62,341 nt of DNA from Novosphingobium pentaromativorans US6-1 (GCF_000767465.1 NZ_CP009296.1:1-62341); one strand, 5' to 3'; positions 35,376-43,889 are shown, numbered from the stretch's first letter. Numbers and translations: made by a program. Notes: a model not told the origin generated them from the sequence alone.

Positions 35376-37760
35376 TCAGCTTGGGCGCCGGCGCCGGTGA
35401 AATTCCGGCAACCAGAGCTTCGGATCATTGCCCAGTTCGGCAATCACTTCGCGGGCCACGCCCGTTGTTTCAGCGCGGCCCGACAGCACGGCCAGTTCAT
35501 CGTCCATGCCAATGAGATCCAGGCCGACCACAACGGAGTCATGGCCCTGCTTCACGAGGAATTTGCGGCTTTCCGGCGACAGCTCTTCGCGCACCAGCTT
35601 AAATTCCGCCTCCGAGAGCGAGAAGCCTTCGATGTAATCCCGGCGCTGGCCGAACGGATTGGGCAGGAAGATTTTCGTCGCGACCTGCTCCAAGATCGAA
35701 TGGCTGATCGTGGACCGCAGCGCGTCCGCAGGCGACTGTGTTGCAAAGACGAGGAACGCATTGCGCTTGCGGTATGTCTTGAGGCCATCCTGCGCGAATG
35801 CCGTGAACGCCGGATCGGCCAGCGCCTTCCAAAATTCGTCAATCGCAATAACCATGCGCTCGCCTGTCAGGAGCGCGTCTATCCGCTCGAACAGGTAGAG
35901 CATGACCGGCGTGCGGATTTCCGCGTTTTCGAGGAAGTCGGTCATATCGAAGCCCACGAAACGGGCTTCGAGAGACATGGAATCTTCCTCATTATCGAAA
36001 ACCCAGCCAAGGTTCCCCTCGGAGGTCCACTTGACTAGGCGCGCGCCGACGCCGCCCGAGTCCGACATGCCGAGCATGGTCCGCAGCGCCGACAGCGAGC
36101 GTTGCTCGCGTGGCAGCTTCATCACGGCTTCGATGCCATCGTCGATCAGGTGCGATTCCTGCACCGTGATCGGCGCCCCCTCTTGCTTCACCAGCTGGCG
36201 GATGAAGCGACCGAGGAACGCGCGATGGGAAGCCGTATTGTCGAGCGCCTTGAGCGGAGCGAAGCCCGTAGGTTCCCCGTTGCGCAGCGCGAGATAGGTG
36301 CCGCCGCTGGCTCGGACAAAAATTTCCGCGCCTTGATCCTTGTCGATGAAGATATGGCGCGCGTTGAACTTTTCGAGCTGCGCCATCAGGAAGTTGACCA
36401 GCACCGTCTTACCGCCGCCCGATGGACCAATGACCATCGAATGGCCCAGGTCTGCCGAATGGAAATTGAAGTAATAGGGGCTGCGAGCGCTTGTCTTGAG
36501 CAAGGCGACCGCAGGCCCCCAATGATTGCCGTCCTCGTGCCCTGCAGGGAACGTATGGAAGGGCGAGAACGCCGAGAAATTATATGACGTGATCGGCGCG
36601 GGGCGCGCCCTCCACGCGAAGTTGCCGACCAGCTGCGACCAATAGGCAGCTTCCAGCGCCGCGCTTTCGCGGGCGGCGACCATGCCCGTATCGGCCAGCG
36701 CCGCGCGCGCGATCGACATGTTATCGCGCAGCTTCTTCAAATCTTCCGCGAACACCGTCAGCGTGAAATGATGGTCCCCCAGCACAAAGCGGTTCGATTG
36801 CAAATCGTCGGCCGCGTCGATCAGCTCATCCATCTGGCTGATCGCCTTGTCACCGGCGTTCGCCATTTGGGTCTGGCGAAGCCGAAACCGTTCTGTTGCC
36901 GCTGTGCGCGACAGGAACGTGAACGACTGCGTTATGGCGAGGCTGAAATCGACCGAAAGCAGCGATTCAAACTGGCGCGGCGTTGTCGATGACGGATACT
37001 CGCGAATGCCGAAAATGCCGCCGAACATCGAATGATCGGCGTCGCGGACCTCAAATGTCTCAGCGCCGATGATGGCGCGGCTCGCATAGAGCGCCGAGCC
37101 GAGACGGCCACGGACCAGAGGACAGCGCCGATAGCGCCCGGTCATCACCTGGTTCAATATTTCCAGCGGTTCGGAGAACAGGAGACCCCGGTGCTCATAG
37201 ATGCCGACACGGCGCGGACGAACGCGCAGCAGTAGCTTTTCCAGATCGCGCACCTTGTCTTCCAGCAGCTCTAGAGCTTCCGCGATATTGGCGTTCTTGT
37301 CCTCCTGCTTCTTGCGCAGGAAATCCATCAGCTTGTCGGTCGCGTTTGCTGTTGGGCGGATCACGACCGTCATGAAGAAGCGGTTGCGGAACATGCGTTC
37401 GGCCGTCATCCGCTCATAGTATTTTTGATCGAGCTTCGCGGCGAAATGCGAGCGGAACGTGCCGCCTGGATAGTCGCGCACGCGCATCCGCAACATGTGC
37501 GTCCAGATCGAAAGCCGCTCGTCATGGATATTGCGCCAGACCCCGTTGAGGCGCGTGTGCCAATCATTCAGATCGCGCACGTCCGAAGTCTCAAAGGGCC
37601 GTCCATCCAGTTCGAGCATGAGCATCAGATCGCCGTTATCGAGGGCGACCACATGCTCATTGACATGCCGCGAATACGGCAAGAATTTCTCGGGCATTTC
37701 CTCCCGTTTGGCCTTGTCAAAAGGCACCTTCTCCGCGAGCGCGCTCTTACCGAACACCAC
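35376..37760 (-). CDS. virB4: T4SS ATPase VirB4
   Basis: A 794-aa secretion ATPase. The N-terminal CagE/TrbE region runs to about residue 400; Walker A is GPSGGGKT near the middle, and Walker B is MVIAIDEFWKAL. GTG at 37760, preceded by AAAGGGA, is favoured; the longer frame has no ribosome site. It overlaps virB3 by 14 bases. Confidence 0.95.
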   Translation of the reverse strand: MVFGKSALAEKVPFDKAKREEMPEKFLPYSRHVNEHVVALDNGDLMLMLELDGRPFETSDVRDLNDWHTRLNGVWRNIHDERLSIWTHMLRMRVRDYPGGTFRSHFAAKLDQKYYERMTAERMFRNRFFMTVVIRPTANATDKLMDFLRKKQEDKNANIAEALELLEDKVRDLEKLLLRVRPRRVGIYEHRGLLFSEPLEILNQVMTGRYRRCPLVRGRLGSALYASRAIIGAETFEVRDADHSMFGGIFGIREYPSSTTPRQFESLLSVDFSLAITQSFTFLSRTAATERFRLRQTQMANAGDKAISQMDELIDAADDLQSNRFVLGDHHFTLTVFAEDLKKLRDNMSIARAALADTGMVAARESAALEAAYWSQLVGNFAWRARPAPITSYNFSAFSPFHTFPAGHEDGNHWGPAVALLKTSARSPYYFNFHSADLGHSMVIGPSGGGKTVLVNFLMAQLEKFNARHIFIDKDQGAEIFVRASGGTYLALRNGEPTGFAPLKALDNTASHRAFLGRFIRQLVKQEGAPITVQESHLIDDGIEAVMKLPREQRSLSALRTMLGMSDSGGVGARLVKWTSEGNLGWVFDNEEDSMSLEARFVGFDMTDFLENAEIRTPVMLYLFERIDALLTGERMVIAIDEFWKALADPAFTAFAQDGLKTYRKRNAFLVFATQSPADALRSTISHSILEQVATKIFLPNPFGQRRDYIEGFSLSEAEFKLVREELSPESRKFLVKQGHDSVVVGLDLIGMDDELAVLSGRAETTGVAREVIAELGNDPKLWLPEFHRRRRPS

Positions 37761-38073
37761 GACCAAATCCCTTTCGCTTGATTCCGTAGAGCGGCAGCGG
37801 CGTGTAGCTCGATCCACCCCAAAAGACGCGGTTCCGGTTCGCCGCTTTGGTCCGGCCCCACAGGAAGATCAGCCGGAATGCGTTCACGTCATGCCGAACG
37901 ATAAGCCGCGCCATCGCATAAAGCGCGACGGCGGCCGCGCCGCCGTAGAGAGGATTGCCCGAACCAACTAACGTGATTGCGCCCGCCATGATGATGAGCG
38001 CGCCCGCTTCAATGGGAACACCCGCCCACAAAGCGGGGCGGGTGACGGCCAAGAACAGCGGGTCTTTTGTCAT
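37747..38073 (-). CDS. virB3: T4SS protein VirB3
   Basis: A 108-aa inner-membrane protein with two adjacent hydrophobic helices near the N-terminus and the DPLFLAVTRPALWAGVP start motif of VirB3. The ATG at 38073 follows AGGAAG; an upstream ATG at 38091 is possible. Confidence 0.9.
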   Translation of the reverse strand: MTKDPLFLAVTRPALWAGVPIEAGALIIMAGAITLVGSGNPLYGGAAAVALYAMARLIVRHDVNAFRLIFLWGRTKAANRNRVFWGGSSYTPLPLYGIKRKGFGRGVR

Positions 38074-38097
38074 TTCTTCCTGACCGTCCATCCCCGA

Positions 38098-38439
38098 TCA
38101 CCCCGTAATCGTGTCGACGATCCAAGGCGCGGAGAACACGATCACCACGCCAACTACGACCGTGACGAGCATCTGCACCGACGCGCGGCCGAGGAACCAC
38201 AGAAGGCCAACGACGATGATCGCGATGATCGCAAGCGTGCGGAGCAAACCGTTGCTCAGCAGGCCGAGAATGTTGTCGGCCAGGCCTTCAAAGTTTGCCT
38301 GCGCAAAAGCCGGCTCCGCTACGAGCAGGCTTGCCAGCAGCGACAGGGGCAGCGCGCGCGCCATGAGCGGCGAGGGCTTGAGACGCGCGAGCAGCGCATC
38401 GAGCCGGGATTCAGCCTTGATCTTCCAGATACGAAACAT
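38098..38439 (-). CDS. virB2: T4SS major pilin VirB2/TrbC
   Basis: A 113-aa prepilin. A long leader ends AEPAFAQ, followed by two hydrophobic helices (LLRTLAIIAIIVVGLLWFLG and MLVTVVVGVVIVFSAPWIV) separated by a short loop. These are the features of conjugative pilin. Confidence 0.92.
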   Translation of the reverse strand: MFRIWKIKAESRLDALLARLKPSPLMARALPLSLLASLLVAEPAFAQANFEGLADNILGLLSNGLLRTLAIIAIIVVGLLWFLGRASVQMLVTVVVGVVIVFSAPWIVDTITG

Positions 38440-38460
38440 TCGATAACTCCTATCTTCGCC

Positions 38461-39126
38461 TTACGAACCAATCCGCGCGTGTTGGGCGCGGCCGAAAACA
38501 TCCCACGCAGGCGGTGCAGGCGGTGGAGCCGCCTCCATGTTCTCCGCTGCGATTTCCGCCAGCTCCACCGGCACACGACCGGCGCCAGTGTCGCTCATGG
38601 CGGCGCTGGCGGGCTGATCGCCCACGATGACAGTCGGGATTGCGGTCGCAGGCCGACCGCTGACGCGGCGACCTGCGTTCTCCACGCGGGCGACATAGCC
38701 GTTGCGGAAACCTCTCGATTGAGAGCCTGTGTTATACATGCTGAGTGCGACCCGAAGGGCCTCTTGCGGGGTGCGCCCCGTCTTGGCCGAACGGAAATTG
38801 GACAGGAGCACCCGGCCTGCCGCTTCGATATTGGAGCACTGCTTGAAAACAGTGTCCCACGTTAGGCCGAGCCATCCCATGTTGCGTGAATTGATTTGGC
38901 CGAGGCCGAGATCCACGCTGTAGCCGCGAGCCACATAGGAGCGCGCGGTTGCGATGGCCTCAGCCTCATTACGCGGACGGCGAGGCTGACTGGCCACGCC
39001 GTTGACGTTGATCGCAAAAACATAGTTCGAAGATTCCGCATCCACGATCGCGGCGATCGTATGCGGCGCTACCGCTGGGGCGCATTGCGCCGCCAGCGAA
39101 AGAACGGCCCCGGTTTCGAGGAACAC
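38461..39126 (-). CDS. virB1: T4SS lytic transglycosylase VirB1
   Basis: A 221-aa transglycosylase that opens peptidoglycan for channel assembly. The SLT motifs are ESSNYVFAINVN (catalytic Glu in DAESSN, near residue 31), DLGLGQINSRN and ALSMYNTGSQSRGF. No clear signal peptide is present, but the N-terminus is hydrophobic. Confidence 0.92.
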   Translation of the reverse strand: MFLETGAVLSLAAQCAPAVAPHTIAAIVDAESSNYVFAINVNGVASQPRRPRNEAEAIATARSYVARGYSVDLGLGQINSRNMGWLGLTWDTVFKQCSNIEAAGRVLLSNFRSAKTGRTPQEALRVALSMYNTGSQSRGFRNGYVARVENAGRRVSGRPATAIPTVIVGDQPASAAMSDTGAGRVPVELAEIAAENMEAAPPPAPPAWDVFGRAQHARIGS

Positions 39127-39140
39127 GTTCCCGCTCCCGG

Positions 39141-39464
39141 TCAGTTGCGCGGCTGATAGTAGGTCTGTTGCCGCCCGTCAGTCCAAGTGACCGTCAAGCG
39201 ACCAGGCCTCCCATCATCCGGCTTCTTGTATTTGGTCTTGGCGATGCCCCCGCCCGTGCATGTCGGGAAGCTGCCGCCGAGAGCCAGCACGCGCCACAGT
39301 TTCGTTATCGGTGGAACACAGGCTGGATATTGCGTCGGACCACCCGGGTTGGAGATGCACAGCACAACCTCACATGCCCAAGTATTATCCGACGCTACAG
39401 CGGGGGTCGATTGCACCGCAGCCCCCACCAAGGCGGTCGCGAGCGCGAAATTAAAAGCTTTCAT
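39141..39464 (-). CDS. TrbM/KikA/MpfK-like conjugal transfer protein
   Basis: A 107-aa secreted protein: signal peptide (FALATALVGAAVQSTPAVAS), then CEVVLCISNPGGPTQYPAC, the cysteine pattern of TrbM/KikA. Such proteins sit at the start of VirB operons and help pilus function. The ATG at 39464 follows GGGAGAAAGC. Confidence 0.75.
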   Translation of the reverse strand: MKAFNFALATALVGAAVQSTPAVASDNTWACEVVLCISNPGGPTQYPACVPPITKLWRVLALGGSFPTCTGGGIAKTKYKKPDDGRPGRLTVTWTDGRQQTYYQPRN

Positions 39465-39523
39465 CGCTTTCTCCCTCGTCATCGAGATTTATGCACATAT
39501 CACGATGAGGGGGAAAGGGAAGC

Positions 39524-39832
39524 CTAAAACGCCAATTTGTTGCTGCATTGTTTGTCGGGAACCAATCGGATATGGTCATCCTCATATCCGTAATCGAGCA
39601 CGACATGCCGCACAGCGCTTGACAGTCGCTTGTAGGTTTTAAGCGTTGGTTGCTCGAATAGGCAGACATTCAGCCACTTATCGCCACGCCACGATACTTT
39701 GACATTGATGATCCATTCACTCGACGGCAGTTGCGCAATTTCGACCGCTTGGATCATTCCCCCAGCAGGGCGGCGGGTGGTTAGTTCGCGCTCAAGGATC
39801 GGATCATACTGCCAATCGTCGCTATGCGGCAT
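39524..39832 (-). CDS. Hypothetical protein before the virB operon
   Basis: A 102-aa soluble protein, unrecognised, with mixed alpha/beta character (WIINVKVSWRGDKWLNVCLFEQ). It is the first gene of the minus-strand operon and might be regulatory. It follows the regulatory region at 39833-39991. Confidence 0.55.
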   Translation of the reverse strand: MPHSDDWQYDPILERELTTRRPAGGMIQAVEIAQLPSSEWIINVKVSWRGDKWLNVCLFEQPTLKTYKRLSSAVRHVVLDYGYEDDHIRLVPDKQCSNKLAF

Positions 39833-39857
39833 CGTGATTTATTCCCTTTTACCGATT

Positions 39858-39873
39858 AGGATATGTCTATCCT
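39858..39873. promoter_or_regulatory. Interrupted palindrome upstream of conjugation operon
   Basis: AGGATA-TGTC-TATCCT lies 26 bases upstream of the minus-strand operon's first start codon. It is a plausible operator for transfer genes, but no factor can be named. Confidence 0.45.
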
Positions 39874-39936
39874 CGCTTTGACGGCGAGGGCAACCCGGCT
39901 TGTCGTCTCTTGCCGCGCAACCACATTACAGCCATT

Positions 39937-39954
39937 AAGCGTGTCAACACGCTT
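39937..39954. promoter_or_regulatory. RHH operator candidate, upstream copy
   Basis: AAGCGTG-TCAA-CACGCTT is a perfect 7-bp inverted repeat with matching outer T/A, 37 bases before the RHH gene. The same arms recur directly after the gene. It lies between divergent operons and could govern both. Confidence 0.65.
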
Positions 39955-39991
39955 ATTCCGGCACCACACCAACCTCTTGTGTTCTAGACCT

Positions 39992-40240
39992 ATGGCGCGC
40001 CCGAAAAGACAGGAAGACCCTCTTCTCCCGGTTCCTTTGCCCCGGCGTCGGCCGAGCCGCGCCAACACGCGAAATCTCGCAGCATCGGTGAAACCCGAGC
40101 TGGCGGCCGAGATCAAGAACCTCGCTGAGCGCGAACAAACGTCCGTTGCTGCCCTGGTCGAAGAGGCGACGATCAATCTCTTGAAGGCACGCGGGATCGA
40201 ATATCCCGACTATCTGCGCCACTACCGCAAATTGGCGTGA
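39992..40240 (+). CDS. Ribbon-helix-helix regulator
   Basis: An 82-aa basic protein. Residues of about 28-70 (RNLAASVKPELAAEIKNLAEREQTSVAALVEEAT) fit a ribbon-helix-helix domain, with a disordered basic N-terminus. The gene is framed by two palindromes with the same arms, so it probably represses itself and may control the divergent transfer operon. Exact family not identified. Confidence 0.7.
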   Translation: MARPKRQEDPLLPVPLPRRRPSRANTRNLAASVKPELAAEIKNLAEREQTSVAALVEEATINLLKARGIEYPDYLRHYRKLA

Positions 40241-40252
40241 CGAGCGCGTTAT

Positions 40253-40270
40253 AAGCGTGCGCGCACGCTT
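40253..40270. promoter_or_regulatory. RHH operator candidate, downstream copy
   Basis: AAGCGTG-CGCG-CACGCTT, a perfect palindrome with the same arms as 39937-39954, extended by outer T/A to 20 bp. It lies between the RHH gene and the replication gene, so the regulator could link transfer and replication. Confidence 0.65.
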
Positions 40271-40379
40271 ATTCTTGCCAACCCCTTAAACTTGAGCCAG
40301 TTATGACGCGCTGATTCCGCCTTGGAGTCGGCGATTCATCTGTTGCGTGCGGGGTGGCTCCCCGAGGCGACAGGACAAC

Positions 40380-40443
40380 AAAAAACCCTCGCTTGGCTGA
40401 GCGAGGGCTGTTTGTGCCACCGAAGTGAGCGCTTCTAACTTGG
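40380..40443 (-). ncRNA. Putative antisense RNA in replication gene leader
   Basis: On the minus strand a promoter-like pair (TTGACT, 17 bases, GATAAA) is followed about 45 bases later by an intrinsic terminator: CCCTCGCT, 6-base loop, AGCGAGGG, TTTTTT (40407-40380). The predicted RNA is about 60-65 nt, contains no ORF and is complementary to the leader of the rep gene on the plus strand. This layout matches counter-transcribed RNAs that set plasmid copy number. Confidence 0.6.
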
Positions 40444-40448
40444 CTCTC

Positions 40449-40477
40449 TTTATCGGTGGTGCTGCGGCGAAAGTCAA
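40449..40477 (-). promoter_or_regulatory. Minus-strand sigma70-like promoter for antisense RNA
   Basis: The -35 TTGACT (40477-40472) and -10 GATAAA (40454-40449) are separated by 17 bases. The start would be near 40442. CCACCGA at 40417-40423 and TCGGTGG at 40453-40459 can pair in the sense RNA. Confidence 0.6.
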
Positions 40478-40480
40478 TCT

Positions 40481-40496
40481 CGAAAGCGTGCTTTCG
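40481..40496. promoter_or_regulatory. Inverted repeat in rep leader
   Basis: CGAAAGC-GT-GCTTTCG forms a tight hairpin or operator 46 bases before the rep ATG. It may be a binding site for the initiator or a structure in the rep mRNA leader. Confidence 0.45.
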
Positions 40497-40542
40497 GGAG
40501 CGATGGTGCTTGGCCTCGCGGGACCGACGAAGGGAGGTCCGC

Positions 40543-41325
40543 ATGACCACTTCCATAGGCGCCGTGCTGCGTAGCACCGGCCTCGCCACGATCGACCGCG
40601 CCTTGCTTGCGCGTGCCGAAAAACCGCGCGTCAAAGTCTGGGCCGGCAGCATCGCCGTAGGCCACGAAAAGCGGGCCAAGGCTTACACACCGATCCGCAA
40701 TGCTCGCCAGATGCGCGAGATGATCGAAGCCGCAAAGCTCTACGAGCGGCAAACGCTCGCGCAGCGGCGGACAACCACACCGCGCATTCGCAACGGAGCT
40801 ATCGGACAGGCCGGCATCCAGATCATCGAGTTCCTGGCCCGCGTCATCGACTATAGCACTGGCGCGCTGTTCCCCAGTCTTCACACGATCATGGATGGAA
40901 CCGGCCTCAGCAAGAATTGCGTCGTTCAGGCGCTTTCGCGTCTCAAAGACGCGCGAATTATCGACTGGTTCAGGCGCTACGAGCCGGTTCCCGACCACGA
41001 AGCGCAAGGCGCTGGCCCGCGCATCAAGCAGGCCACGAACGCCTATCGCTTCCTCTTCCCCGCCTTCCTCTCGAAAATCTTCGCTGCTCGCCGCCGTCGC
41101 GGCGTCGCGGCCGATCCAGCCCCCGCTTGCGAACAATATCGCCAGATCGAGGCGGCGCGCGACATGGAGCGCATGAGGGATCAGCTGCCCCTATGGGAGC
41201 TAACCCGCGAAGAGCGGGACAAGCGCGAGCTGGCGGACATTCTCGCCAGCCTGGGCCAAGCGATTGAGGCGAAAGAACGTGAGTCATCCGCAAGTGAAGA
41301 TAACCGGCGGAGATATTTATATTGA
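40543..41325 (+). CDS. Candidate replication initiator, helix-turn-helix type
   Basis: A 260-aa protein with AGGGAGG before its ATG. The central region (GALFPSLHTIMDGTGLSKNCVVQALSRLKDARIIDWFRRYEPV, about 107-149) is a winged-helix domain as in plasmid replication proteins with GntR/RepL-like folds. A basic N-terminal domain precedes it. It is the best initiator candidate in the window: no other Rep is visible and its leader has antisense-RNA control. No iterons are obvious nearby. Alternative: a transcription regulator. Confidence 0.62.
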   Translation: MTTSIGAVLRSTGLATIDRALLARAEKPRVKVWAGSIAVGHEKRAKAYTPIRNARQMREMIEAAKLYERQTLAQRRTTTPRIRNGAIGQAGIQIIEFLARVIDYSTGALFPSLHTIMDGTGLSKNCVVQALSRLKDARIIDWFRRYEPVPDHEAQGAGPRIKQATNAYRFLFPAFLSKIFAARRRRGVAADPAPACEQYRQIEAARDMERMRDQLPLWELTREERDKRELADILASLGQAIEAKERESSASEDNRRRYLY

Positions 41326-41359
41326 ATGGCCCTAGTCGGGCCATGCGCGATATTGGCAT

Positions 41360-41417
41360 GTATCCCGACCGTTTGCCCGCCATCGTGAAATGTGTATAAA
41401 TCCCAATGTCGGGATAC
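41360..41417. promoter_or_regulatory. Inverted repeat before primase gene
   Basis: GTATCCCGAC at 41360-41369 is repeated inverted as GTCGGGATAC at 41408-41417, spaced by 38 bases, with an AT-rich stretch (GTGTATAAAT) between. It ends 19 bases before the primase start. It could be an operator pair or part of the replication origin. A hairpin TGGCCC-TAGTC-GGGCCA follows the rep stop just upstream. Confidence 0.5.
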
Positions 41418-41436
41418 CGTTGACGAAAGAAGTTCG

Positions 41437-42318
41437 ATGCAGATGGACGTCGAAGCACGCGCACGTCAGATCGTAGCGGATATGGGCGGCCACTGGCGCG
41501 GCTCATATGGCATGGTTTGCTGTCCAGCCCACAACGACCGCAATCCGTCGCTCCAAGTCACCCCCGGCAAGAAGGCCGTCCTATTCAAATGTTGGGCCGG
41601 TTGCAGTCAGGAAGCCGTCTGGTCCGCGCTCAACAGCCGCAAAATCAATCGCCACACGAGCGGTGAAACGGTCGATCGCGCGCCCGAACCCTCGCGCCGG
41701 AAGCTCGCCCTCCAACTATGGGATTCCGCCGTGCCGATCGCAGGCACCGCGGCTGAACGCTATCTGCGTTCGCGCGCAATCGACCCGACCGGCCTCAAGC
41801 TCCGCTTCGCTCCGCGCTGCATCGTTGGTCCGCCCGACGCCCGCGAAGAGCATCCTGCCCTTCTCGTGCCGTTCGAGGCCGACGAAGGCATAATCGCCGT
41901 GCAGCGGATCTTGCTCGATCCAGCAACCGGCGAGAAACGCTACCATGCGGCGCTGCGCGAGGCGAAATTGACGCTCGGCCTGGTCCGACACGCCGCCATG
42001 CGGATCGGCGGCCAGCCAACCGGCGATGTTCTGCGCCTCGCGGAAGGCTTCGAGGAAGCCGTTTCCGTCACCCAGCTTAGTGACGGGAAATTCAAGGTGT
42101 GGGGCGCTGGCGGCATTCGCCGCTATGGCCTGATCGCGATCCCCGAACGCATCCGCAAAATCGTCATCTACTCGCAACACGGCCAGGAAGCCGCACAGGC
42201 CATAGAGGACGCGCGCGACCACCTCACTGCCAACGACCGCGAACTGAAAATCATCCTCCCGCCAGCCCCGGCGCCGATGGACTGGAACGACATTCTTCAG
42301 GAGAGAGCCAGGTGCTGA
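41437..42318 (+). CDS. CHC2/Toprim primase-like protein
   Basis: A 293-aa protein. The N-terminal zinc finger is CCPAHNDRNPSL..FKCWAGC (about 27-53), as in DnaG-type primases of phages and plasmids. LRLAEGFEEAVSV holds the Toprim glutamate and the helicase-like tail ends MDWNDILQERAR. It probably primes plasmid replication or complementary-strand synthesis after transfer. Its stop overlaps the next GTG. Confidence 0.85.
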   Translation: MQMDVEARARQIVADMGGHWRGSYGMVCCPAHNDRNPSLQVTPGKKAVLFKCWAGCSQEAVWSALNSRKINRHTSGETVDRAPEPSRRKLALQLWDSAVPIAGTAAERYLRSRAIDPTGLKLRFAPRCIVGPPDAREEHPALLVPFEADEGIIAVQRILLDPATGEKRYHAALREAKLTLGLVRHAAMRIGGQPTGDVLRLAEGFEEAVSVTQLSDGKFKVWGAGGIRRYGLIAIPERIRKIVIYSQHGQEAAQAIEDARDHLTANDRELKIILPPAPAPMDWNDILQERARC

Positions 42319-42902
42319 TCCGAGGTTTCAAAAAATGGCCGCGAAATCAGCAAATCGCGTTGCCCATTCTCTCTGTTTTCGCGTTCGGCGCGCTGTTCAA
42401 TCAAATGCAGGCGAGGAATAGCGAGCCGGTTTCAATCCATGTCGAGAACCCGCGCATTATCGACGGCGATACGCTCGAAACGCTCGATAAAAAGCGGGTG
42501 CGGTTGTCGGGAATTGATGCGCCGGATGAGGACGGCAAGGGCAATGTGCCCAAGATCGCAGCGCAGCTCTATTTGGAAGAGCTGGTGAAGCAAAATGGCG
42601 GCATGGATTGCACGAGCGATTTTCAGGACGAAAAGTTGACGATCGAGCCGATATGCAACACGCGGCGGACGAGCTGGGGCGGGTCTAACCTGTCGTGCCG
42701 GTTTCGGTCGAATGGGGCATCTGTTTCGGCAACGATGGTACGCCATGGATATGCCGTTGATTACAGGCAACATTCAGGGCTGGCCTATGCCCGTTTCATG
42801 AAAGACGCTGCCGATGAGCGACGAGGCCTTTGGGGTGTCGATTACGAGGCGATGAGGAATCTGGCGATCGAGAGGGGCCAGCTGCCGAACAAGTGCAAAT
42901 GA
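42312..42902 (+). CDS. Membrane-anchored staphylococcal-type nuclease
   Basis: A 196-aa protein from GTG at 42312 (AGGAGAGAG upstream). A transmembrane or signal helix lies at about 15-33 and a thermonuclease (SNase) domain follows: IIDGDTLE, VRLSGIDAPDED, MVRHGYAVDY, ADERRGLWG. The Arg/Asp/Glu set looks mostly present, but the middle is unusual, with CTSDF, ICNTRR and SCRFR cysteines. It may be a periplasmic nuclease acting in transfer. Confidence 0.8.
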   Translation: MLIRGFKKWPRNQQIALPILSVFAFGALFNQMQARNSEPVSIHVENPRIIDGDTLETLDKKRVRLSGIDAPDEDGKGNVPKIAAQLYLEELVKQNGGMDCTSDFQDEKLTIEPICNTRRTSWGGSNLSCRFRSNGASVSATMVRHGYAVDYRQHSGLAYARFMKDAADERRGLWGVDYEAMRNLAIERGQLPNKCK

Positions 42903-43018
42903 TCGGAGCCGGGAACCTGCCCTATTCCACCACACGGCTGCGCCGCGCGGCTCCACGGAGCCAGCAAAGCCGTCTCCGCCCATTCGGGTGACGGTCAGGG
43001 CTATAAGGGAAGATCAGC

Positions 43019-43339
43019 ATGAATGATGCGACGCGAACGACGATGCAGGCCGCGCCCAGGCACAGTGCATCGCCGCGCATCGAGGCAATCGCGGCATGGC
43101 TGATCGCCGCGCTCATTCTCGCAGGCGGCGGGATCGTCGCACGCCTGATTGTCGATTATCCGCAGTTCCTGCCGAACAGCTATATCGGCTTCCTGATCTA
43201 CCGGGCCGGTCCCGCCGCCACCTTGCTATGGGCCTGCGCCGGCGCGACCATCACCGTCAGTGCAGCGCCGAGGCGTCCCGTTCTCCTGATCGCTCTGGTT
43301 GGCTCGATCGCCGCGTGCTTCGCGCTCTCCGGGCTTTGA
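43019..43339 (+). CDS. Small integral membrane protein
   Basis: A 106-aa protein with about three hydrophobic helices (IAAWLIAALILAGGGIVARLI, AATLLWACAGATITVS, VLLIALVGSIAACFALSGL). Unrecognised; GGAAGA is near the ATG. It lies alone before the leader-repeat island. Confidence 0.6.
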   Translation: MNDATRTTMQAAPRHSASPRIEAIAAWLIAALILAGGGIVARLIVDYPQFLPNSYIGFLIYRAGPAATLLWACAGATITVSAAPRRPVLLIALVGSIAACFALSGL

Positions 43340-43426
43340 TCTCTAACCCCATGCCTTGCGTTGATAATTCCGGCATTAACCCTGGAACACCACCATCCAT
43401 TATCCAATCAGGCTCACAGCGTTTTC

Positions 43427-43615
43427 ATGAGCAGGTCCCCTCACGATTATCATAGACGCTTGCGGGCGGTTGATGAGCGCGCCGCAGCTCTCCGCGCTGA
43501 ATCAGAACGCTGGCAAGCCTTCTGGAATGAAGCTGGCGGAGATCAGATCGATCCTCCCATTGTCGCAAAGCCCCCACGCCGCCGCTGGTTCTCCTTCTTA
43601 AAGCGACCGCAATAG
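43427..43615 (+). CDS. 62-aa hypothetical protein
   Basis: A short charged helical protein (MSRSPHDYHRRLRAVDERAAALRAE..) ending in a basic Trp/Phe-rich tail (RRRWFSFLKRPQ). No clear ribosome site and an upstream start is possible. It ends three bases before leader repeat A1. Confidence 0.4.
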   Translation: MSRSPHDYHRRLRAVDERAAALRAESERWQAFWNEAGGDQIDPPIVAKPPRRRWFSFLKRPQ

Positions 43616-43618
43616 TTT

Positions 43619-43889
43619 GAGCGGCCCAGGGCCGCGCTCCGTCAGTGGTGGCAGCTGCCACCGGGGGAACACCAAGGGCACCCGCCCTTTCGTTCCCGAA
43701 GCATAATCGACAGGACCGGGTTGCCCGACAAGTTCGGCCAGTTCCGGCGCGCTCGCGCGCGCCGGGGCCTCCCTAGTCGCGCCGCCCGCACCACTCCCAT
43801 CGATTTTGCTCCCCCCTCCCCATCCCGCGCTTCGCCAGCGGGTCAGAGCCGCAGGCCGCAGGCAGCGGCTTCGCCTAAAGGAGTGAAAA
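43619..43889 (+). repeat. Leader repeat A, copy 1
   Basis: A 271-bp segment repeated at 45876-46148 and 48768-49040, virtually identical apart from two bases lost just before the start codon here. It ends with AAAGGAG as ribosome site of the downstream gene. It contains strong hairpins: GAGCGGCCC/GGGCCGCGCTC, the 16-bp palindrome, CCGGCGCGC-TCGC-GCGCGCCGG (43744-43765), and GCCGC/GCGGC near the end. GCATAATCG at about 43700 is a -10-like element. Confidence 0.92.
43647..43662. promoter_or_regulatory. 16-bp palindrome in leader A1 (site family P)
   Basis: Exact GGTGGCAGCTGCCACC, 28 bases inside the leader repeat and 228 bases before the ParB-like start. Confidence 0.65.

Noticed and set aside
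40253..40542. Iterons of the replication origin
   Set aside because: Only palindromes and hairpins are visible; no set of direct repeats of 15-22 bp was found here.
43744..43765. GC hairpins in leader A as a CRISPR or iteron array
   Set aside because: Repeats are palindromic structures within a unit copied three times kilobases apart, with no regular spacers and no cas genes.
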